Part shown: piece after piece, positions 1-3,832 of the stretch
Position numbering within the stretch: position 1 is the first letter of the stretch
How the letters are laid out: each line of letters opens with the position of its first letter
From: an uncultured Ruminococcus sp.
GTDB lineage: Bacteria > Bacillota > Clostridia > Oscillospirales > Ruminococcaceae
DNA length: 5,256 bases
NCBI GenBank assembly: GCA_937898375.1
Contig: CALEJX010000022.1
Coordinates: forward strand, 1 to 5,256
Reading direction: 5' to 3'
The notes under the pieces: model-generated
Databases searched by the model: none
Told to the model about the DNA's origin: nothing
Seen by the model: only the letters and a program-made list of their open reading frames with translations
Position numbers and translations under genes: made by a program

Positions 1-47
1 GTAACGTTGCCTAAATCTAACGTGTCTGCCAATTTCACCACACCCGC
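1..47 (-). tRNA. tRNA-Leu (anticodon UAG), 5' half, cut by window edge
   Basis: Read on the minus strand, 47 to 1 begins with the acceptor strand GCGGGTG (47-41), then TG, a long D-arm of the leucine type (GTG...TTGGCAGA...CAC) and an anticodon region TTTAGGC (15-9), which places the anticodon UAG at 13-11. This closely resembles bacterial tRNA-Leu(UAG) from memory. The variable arm, T-arm and acceptor 3' strand lie outside the window. One oddity: the 5' anticodon-stem strand TTAGA (20-16) should be followed after the loop by TCTAA, but the sequence reads AACGT (8-4). Insertion of three bases TCT after position 9 would restore a perfect stem. It could therefore be a functional gene with an unusual fold, a damaged copy, or a sequence error. 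A strong promoter sits just upstream. Confidence 0.72.
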
Positions 48-65
48 ATATAAAACAACTCTAAT

Positions 66-94
66 ATTTTATCATATACTCTCCACTTTGTCAA
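66..94 (-). promoter_or_regulatory. sigma-A promoter of the tRNA-Leu gene
   Basis: On the minus strand a perfect -35 TTGACA (94-89) is followed by a 17-base spacer and the -10 TAAAAT (71-66), with TGA immediately before it, which makes an extended -10. The predicted start is near 58, about 11 bases before the first base of the mature tRNA at 47. It lies directly after the terminator of the thioredoxin gene, so the tRNA appears to be an independent transcription unit. Confidence 0.8.
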
Positions 95-102
95 GCTTTT
101 TT

Positions 103-137
103 TGAAAAAAATAAGCCCGATGCTTCAAACATCGGGC
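103..137 (-). terminator. intrinsic terminator of the thioredoxin gene
   Basis: A perfect 8-bp GC-rich stem, GCCCGATG (115-122) and CATCGGGC (130-137), encloses a 7-base loop. On the minus strand it lies 5 bases past the thioredoxin stop codon and is followed by TTATTTTTTTC (114-104), a good U-tract. The plus-strand side also has a short T-run (140-144), so it may work weakly in the other direction, but no plus-strand gene needs it. Confidence 0.87.
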
Positions 138-142
138 AATTT

Positions 143-454
143 TTATAATCTTTTGATATTGTCAAGTATTATCAGCTTGTGTGTAAAACCCTCAAGCTTG
201 TTTTTGATATCACCGTTCTTTATAAAAAGGAGAGTAGGCAGAGCTGTAACATCGTATCTCTGCGCAAGATCAGGCTGTGCAGTAATGTCGCACTTTGCTA
301 TGATAGCACTCTCGCCAAGCTCCTCTGCTACTTCCTTAAGCCCTGCCTCTGTTCTTTTGCAGTGAGCACAGTTAGGTGAGTAAAATTCTATAACAAGCGG
401 TTTGTCTGCTGATATCAACTCGTTGTAATTCTGATTTGTCAGTTCTGTAAGCAT
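143..454 (-). CDS. thioredoxin-family protein with a CAHC active site
   Basis: A 103-residue cytoplasmic protein covering a complete single thioredoxin fold (the family is usually 100 to 110 residues). It likely acts as a thiol-disulfide reductant. The redox motif C29-A-H-C32 follows FYSPN, and the cis-proline lies in A-L-P73-T. Glu23 sits where the buried Asp of classical thioredoxins is expected, Asn28 replaces the Trp before the first Cys, and Cys55 is extra. There is no signal peptide or membrane segment. The ATG at 454 is chosen because GGAGG (467-463) precedes it by 8 bases; the upstream in-frame TTG (469-467) overlaps that ribosome binding site. The gene is monocistronic, with its own promoter and terminator. 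It faces away from the ABC operon, so any functional link to sulfur transport is only suggested by position. Classical TrxA normally has CGPC, so this is a divergent thioredoxin-like protein, and I give no gene symbol. Confidence 0.92.
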   Translation of the reverse strand: MLTELTNQNYNELISADKPLVIEFYSPNCAHCKRTEAGLKEVAEELGESAIIAKCDITAQPDLAQRYDVTALPTLLFIKNGDIKNKLEGFTHKLIILDNIKRL

Positions 455-481
455 TTTTATTTCCTCCAATATAAATTATAT

Positions 482-506
482 TATTCATATAGTTTTACTA
501 TGAATA
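482..506 (-). promoter_or_regulatory. possible 5'-terminal hairpin in the thioredoxin mRNA
   Basis: Arms TATTCATA (482-489) and TATGAATA (499-506) are perfectly complementary and may extend inward through AGT/ACT with a small bulge. On the minus strand the hairpin would begin almost exactly at the predicted start (about 505), upstream of the GGAGG at 467-463. It could stabilise the mRNA 5' end or be part of an operator. It is AT-rich, so its stability is uncertain. Confidence 0.35.
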
Positions 507-524
507 TAGTGATTATATCACTAT
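506..524 (-). promoter_or_regulatory. perfect inverted repeat over the -10 of the thioredoxin promoter (operator candidate)
   Basis: ATAGTGAT (506-513) and ATCACTAT (517-524) form an 8-bp perfect inverted repeat around a 3-base centre. The repeat covers the whole -10 hexamer (512-517) and reaches the predicted start. A dimeric repressor bound here would block RNA polymerase. The sequence alone does not name the regulator, and AT-rich promoters produce some dyads by chance. Confidence 0.45.
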
Positions 525-540
525 TTACGCACTTTGTCAA
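512..540 (-). promoter_or_regulatory. consensus sigma-A promoter of the thioredoxin gene
   Basis: On the minus strand TTGACA (540-535) and TATAAT (517-512) are both perfect hexamers separated by 17 bases, and TGA directly precedes the -10. The start is predicted near 505, giving a leader of about 50 bases. Such a promoter should be very strong unless repressed, which fits the dyad lying over its -10. Confidence 0.87.
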
Positions 541-663
541 GAGTATTATCAAACTTTTCTTACTTTAACAATTGGAAGATTTAGTGGTTTTGAATAAAGT
601 GTACAACAATGATAAAGTATTCCTATCTAATATGTAGGATTTCACAAAAATGTTCCCATGCTC

Positions 664-691
664 TTGACTTTTCCATAAAATCATGTATAAT
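664..691 (+). promoter_or_regulatory. sigma-A promoter of the ABC transporter operon
   Basis: TTGACT (664-669) matches the -35 consensus at five of six bases, and TATAAT (686-691) is perfect. The spacer is 16 bases, slightly short. The predicted start is near 698, giving a leader of about 125 bases before the ATPase ATG at 826. It is the best promoter upstream of the operon. Confidence 0.75.
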
Positions 692-704
692 AAAAGCATA
701 CTAA

Positions 705-723
705 TCATATCGATTTGATATGA
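705..723 (+). promoter_or_regulatory. inverted repeat just after the operon transcription start
   Basis: TCATATC (705-711) and GATATGA (717-723) form a perfect 7-bp inverted repeat with a 5-base centre, starting about 7 bases after the predicted start. It could be a roadblock-type operator or a 5'-terminal mRNA hairpin. It is AT-rich and the regulator is unknown. Confidence 0.4.
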
Positions 724-744
724 ATTGAAGGTGAGGAGCTTAAA

Positions 745-780
745 TTGACAAAGTTTAACAAGCGAATGCAGCGATGTTGA
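745..780 (+). CDS. possible 11-residue leader peptide MTKFNKRMQRC
   Basis: A TTG start (745) lies 6 bases after a strong GAGGAG ribosome binding site (733-738), inside the untranslated leader of the ABC operon. Eleven codons follow, ending in a single Cys codon directly before TGA (778-780). The strong Shine-Dalgarno sequence has no other gene to serve. Cys-containing leader peptides that sense cysteine supply are known upstream of sulfur genes in mycobacteria, but this one has only one Cys and no homology I recognise. The start is not ATG. The reading is tentative; the GA-rich stretch could be chance. Confidence 0.3.
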   Translation: MTKFNKRMQRC

Positions 781-825
781 CACAGAACCTATCACAGCAA
801 TAAATCTTAATTGGAGTTGTCAGCT

Positions 826-1893
826 ATGTATATAGAGTTAAAAAACATTAATAAGAGCTTTGGCGATTTTAAAGCTTCAGATAACGTAAGCTTTGGTATC
901 GAAAAGGGAAAGCTCATCGGTCTGCTTGGACCGAGCGGCAGCGGTAAAACAACTATCCTGCGTATGCTTGCAGGACTTGAAAAGCAGGACAGCGGCGATA
1001 TTTTTATCGACGGCAAGAACGTCAACAAGCTGCCCTCAAATGAAAGAGGTATCGGATTTGTATTTCAAAGCTACGCACTCTTCCCTTTTATGACAGTGTA
1101 TGATAACATCGCTTATGGTCTGAAAGTACAGAAAAAAGATAAGAAGTTTATCAAACAGCGTGTGGCTGAACTTCTTGAACTCGTTGGTCTGCCTGATGTT
1201 GGCAAGCGTTATCCTGACCAGCTCAGCGGAGGTCAAAGACAGCGTATAGCTCTTGCAAGAGCACTTGCACCTCAGCCTGAACTGCTTCTCCTTGACGAGC
1301 CTTTTGCAGCTATCGACGCAAAGGTAAGAAAAGAATTGAGAACATGGCTTCGTGATACTATTGATAAGATAGGCATAACAAGCATTTTCGTAACTCACGA
1401 TCAGGACGAGGCGATAGAAGTTGCTGACGAAATTGTTATCACAAACAAAGGCAGAGTTGAGCAGGTTGGAAATCCTGTTGAGATATACCTTGAACCGAAA
1501 ACTCCTTTCGTTGCGCAGTTTATCGGTCAGTCCGCAGTTATTGAGGACTACAGTAAGCTCAAAGGCTTTGAAGCAACAGAAGGCAAGACTTCAGCTATAA
1601 TCAGACCTGAGTTTATTGAGATAAACAAGTTCGATGACAGCGAGTATCATCAGTTTGAAAGCTCAATGGAGGACGCTGTAGTAGAAGAAGTTTCATTCAG
1701 AGGAAATGCCTTTGAAGTTAAAGCTTCCATAGGCGGTATCTCAGTAACAGGCAGATATCCATTGAACGCTTCCCGTCTGAAAAAAGGCGACAAGGTAAAA
1801 ATACTCATCAAAAAGCTTTACACTATTGATGACAACACAACAAACATTCTCGTAAACAAAGCTCTCGACGACTCAGAGCTGTACTATATTTAA
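826..1893 (+). CDS. ABC transporter ATP-binding protein, CysA-like, with C-terminal TOBE-type domain
   Basis: The ATPase that powers the importer on the inner face of the membrane (355 residues). All nucleotide-binding motifs are intact: Walker A GPSGSGKT at 35-42, Q-loop Gln81, signature LSGGQ at 133-137, Walker B LLLLDEP at 153-159 with catalytic Glu158, D-loop near 164, and H-loop His191. The stretch around 160-215 (IDAKVRKELRTWLR, VTHDQDEAIEVAD, GRVEQVGNP) is close to sulfate-type CysA proteins. Residues from about 235 form a C-terminal extension that looks like a TOBE regulatory domain (RPEFIEI near 260; VEEVSFRGNAFEV near 286). SsuB/TauB proteins that pair with this kind of permease are usually near 250 residues and lack this part. 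The ATG at 826 is chosen over an in-frame TTG at 811 because GGAG (813-816) stands 9 bases before it and starting at 811 would place the ribosome binding site inside the gene. It is the first full-length gene of the operon. Confidence 0.94.
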   Translation: MYIELKNINKSFGDFKASDNVSFGIEKGKLIGLLGPSGSGKTTILRMLAGLEKQDSGDIFIDGKNVNKLPSNERGIGFVFQSYALFPFMTVYDNIAYGLKVQKKDKKFIKQRVAELLELVGLPDVGKRYPDQLSGGQRQRIALARALAPQPELLLLDEPFAAIDAKVRKELRTWLRDTIDKIGITSIFVTHDQDEAIEVADEIVITNKGRVEQVGNPVEIYLEPKTPFVAQFIGQSAVIEDYSKLKGFEATEGKTSAIIRPEFIEINKFDDSEYHQFESSMEDAVVEEVSFRGNAFEVKASIGGISVTGRYPLNASRLKKGDKVKILIKKLYTIDDNTTNILVNKALDDSELYYI

Positions 1894-1909
1894 TAAGGAG
1901 GACATTAAA

Positions 1910-2689
1910 ATGGAAAATAACAAAACCAAGTCCTCTGCCGTTCAGAAGATACTTAAGTGCGGCATTATATCATGGATAGTAATAATCGCAGTATGGACAT
2001 TAGGTGCAATGAGCATAAAGGACGAATACTTCCTTCCTAGCCCGAAACAGACACTTATAAGCATAAAGCTGCTTATTGAAAACGGCACGCTTTGGGCAGA
2101 CATTGCCGCAAGTGCAGGCAGAGTAATAAAAGGTTGGCTTCTTGCAATAGTTTTTGCAGTACCTCTCGGACTTCTGGTAGGAAACTTCCGTGTCGTTCGT
2201 TGGTTGGTAGAGCCTATACTCAGCTTTTTCAGATTTGTTCCTGCTATCGCACTGACTACTCTCTTCCTTATGTGGTTCGGTGTTGGTGAAGAATCAAAAG
2301 TTGCTCTTATCTTCTACGCATCTTTCTTCCCAATGTTCGTAAACACTATCGCAGGCGTTGCTTCAACAGATAAACAGCTTGTAGAAGCGGCTTCTTGCAT
2401 GGGCGCAAAGAAAGCAAGAGTGTTCTTCACAGTAGTTGTTCCGTCAGCGGTATCCAACATATACACAGGCATAAGGCTTGGACTCAGCTCAGCTATCATC
2501 TGCGTTATCGCAGCCGAAATGCTGGTGGGCAGCGACGGTCTTGGCTATCTCATAAACAGCTCGAAACTCTATTACAAAACAAGCTGGGCTTTCGCAGGTA
2601 TCGTTACCCTTGCGGTAATAGGCTTTGCAGCAGACAGACTTCTCCAGTTTATCGGCAGAAAGAAGCTTAGACACTTCGGAGTAAAGTAA
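1910..2689 (+). CDS. ABC transporter permease, SsuC/TauC-like (BPD transport family)
   Basis: The membrane subunit of the importer, 259 residues, with about six hydrophobic segments (near 17-36, 74-92, 104-125, 130-150, 190-206 and 227-246). The FLPSP motif at 41-45 after the first segment is typical of the nitrate/sulfonate/taurine/thiamine-precursor permease group. The cytoplasmic EAA loop is clear: E159-A-A-S-C-M-G-A-K-K, with a Pro at 178, and it docks on the ATPase. Only one permease gene is present, so the pore is expected to be a homodimer, as in SsuC, unlike the CysT/CysW pair of sulfate transporters. The ATG is preceded by AAGGAGG (1895-1901) with 8 bases between. The gap to the ATPase stop is 16 bases, so the two are surely co-transcribed. 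The family does not fix the substrate. Confidence 0.95.
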   Translation: MENNKTKSSAVQKILKCGIISWIVIIAVWTLGAMSIKDEYFLPSPKQTLISIKLLIENGTLWADIAASAGRVIKGWLLAIVFAVPLGLLVGNFRVVRWLVEPILSFFRFVPAIALTTLFLMWFGVGEESKVALIFYASFFPMFVNTIAGVASTDKQLVEAASCMGAKKARVFFTVVVPSAVSNIYTGIRLGLSSAIICVIAAEMLVGSDGLGYLINSSKLYYKTSWAFAGIVTLAVIGFAADRLLQFIGRKKLRHFGVK

Positions 2690-2735
2690 CACAAAAATAA
2701 AACAAATAACGAAAAATTACAGGAGTTGAATAAAA

Positions 2736-3785
2736 ATGAAAATAAATAAAATTCTTTCAGCAATAGCAGCGTCAGTACTTAGTATTTCCCTGCTTGCCGG
2801 CTGCGGAAGTTCAGGCAGCGGCGATACGCCAAAGGTGGTAAAAGGCAAAGACGGACAGGATCTCCAGACGCTCCGCCTTGCAGTAATGACAGGAAACCTT
2901 GACCACTACGCTTCATATGTTGGCGTTGAACAGGGTATATTTGAAAAGTACGGCATTAACCTTGAAATATCCGAATATGCTTTCGGAATAAACACTATCG
3001 ATGCTATTGCAAACGGCAATGCAGACGTTGGCGACATGGCTGACTACGCCGCAGTAAACCGCCTTGGCACCACATTAAATCAGACAAACCTTGTAATGTT
3101 CTCAGAGCTTAACGGCGGTGAGATCGGCGACGGCGGACTTTATGTAGCACCAGAGTATGAAAATGACCTTTCTAAACTTGACGGAAGCAAGGGATTTGTA
3201 ACTCAGATAGGTACAGTAAACGAGTATCTCAACAGCCAAGCTATCGCATACCTTGGTCTTGACGAAAGCAAACAGAATATCATAAACACAGACTCAGCAC
3301 AGTCAGCACTGGCACTTGCAAAAAGCGGCGACGCTTCCGCTACCATAGCAAGCGGCTCAAATGCAAAATATCTTGAAGAAGTGGGCTGGAAACTTGCAGT
3401 TACTTCACAGGATCTTGGCGAGGTAACAGGCGCTTACTACTTCACATCTGACAGCTTCATCGACAAGAACACAGACCTCCTTGCAAACTACCTTAAAGCT
3501 ATCAACGAAAGCTATGAGTATGTGAACGACCATATGGACGAGAGTGCTAAGTTCCTTGAGGGTAAGATAGGCGTAAAGGCTGACGACTTCAAGCTTCAGT
3601 GGAAAGTTCAGGGCTTCAGCACAGGTTTCAGCGAGGAAGCCGCACAGCACCTTGAAAGCATTCAGAAATGGGCGCATGAACACGGCAAATACGATTCAGA
3701 CTACAACGTTCGTGACTTCATTGACACAAGAGCGGCTAAAATAGCTTTCCCTGACAAGACAACTGTTAAGGACGCAAAGAACTAA
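2736..3785 (+). CDS. ABC transporter substrate-binding lipoprotein, NMT1/SsuA-like
   Basis: The extracellular solute receptor, 349 residues. It starts with a basic n-region (MKINK), a hydrophobic stretch to residue 20 and the lipobox L-A-G-C23, followed by a Gly/Ser-rich linker, so it should be lipid-anchored on the outer face of the membrane. From about residue 46 it matches the type II periplasmic-binding fold of the NMT1/SsuA/TauA group: LRLAV, then GVEQGIFEKYGINLEI (63-78) and the signature region INTIDAIANGNADVGD (85-100). This group binds alkanesulfonates, taurine, nitrate or thiamine pyrimidine precursors. No residue I can see decides among them. AGGAG (2721-2725) precedes the ATG by 10 bases. 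The 46-base gap after the permease has no terminator. The downstream sulfotransferase-like gene favours a sulfur-containing ligand, which is an inference. Confidence 0.93.
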   Translation: MKINKILSAIAASVLSISLLAGCGSSGSGDTPKVVKGKDGQDLQTLRLAVMTGNLDHYASYVGVEQGIFEKYGINLEISEYAFGINTIDAIANGNADVGDMADYAAVNRLGTTLNQTNLVMFSELNGGEIGDGGLYVAPEYENDLSKLDGSKGFVTQIGTVNEYLNSQAIAYLGLDESKQNIINTDSAQSALALAKSGDASATIASGSNAKYLEEVGWKLAVTSQDLGEVTGAYYFTSDSFIDKNTDLLANYLKAINESYEYVNDHMDESAKFLEGKIGVKADDFKLQWKVQGFSTGFSEEAAQHLESIQKWAHEHGKYDSDYNVRDFIDTRAAKIAFPDKTTVKDAKN

Positions 3786-3832
3786 TACGAATACAAAACA
3801 GACTATAAAACACAGATAAGGAGCGATATATC

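Larger units (their letters stand above)
455..825. other. divergent intergenic region without an established protein gene
   Basis: About 370 AT-rich bases between the two divergent units. They hold the thioredoxin leader and promoter (455-540), a central stretch (541-660) in which I see no convincing gene, RNA or terminator, the ABC operon promoter (664-691), and a leader of about 125 bases with an inverted repeat and a possible 11-codon ORF. I looked for riboswitch cores: the TPP, SAM-I and T-box consensus motifs that I know are not evident. Confidence 0.7.

Noticed and set aside
102..379. Plus-strand open frames opposite the thioredoxin gene
   Set aside because: They are antisense to a clear thioredoxin, lack family features and ribosome binding sites, and one starts inside the terminator.
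590..618. Possible distal plus-strand promoter TTGAAT, 17 bases, TAAAGT with an upstream TGA
   Set aside because: Each hexamer matches the consensus at only four of six bases, and a better promoter lies at 664-691.
627..645. Short inverted repeat TCCTA...TAGGA upstream of the operon -35
   Set aside because: The arms are only 5 bp with a 9-base centre, which is expected by chance in such DNA.
565..795. 76-codon minus-strand open frame across the intergenic region
   Set aside because: It has no recognisable ribosome binding site or domain, its residues look like random AT-rich translation, and it overlaps the operon promoter and leader.
777..806. Second promoter with TTGACA at 777-782
   Set aside because: No acceptable -10 lies 16 to 18 bases downstream, and the start would fall on the ATPase ribosome binding site.
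698..825. Riboswitch (TPP, SAM or T-box) in the operon leader
   Set aside because: The conserved core motifs of these classes that I know are not present; the leader is also short for a T-box.
807..1398. Minus-strand open frames opposite the ATPase gene
   Set aside because: The plus strand encodes intact ATPase motifs throughout; the antisense frames carry no domain.
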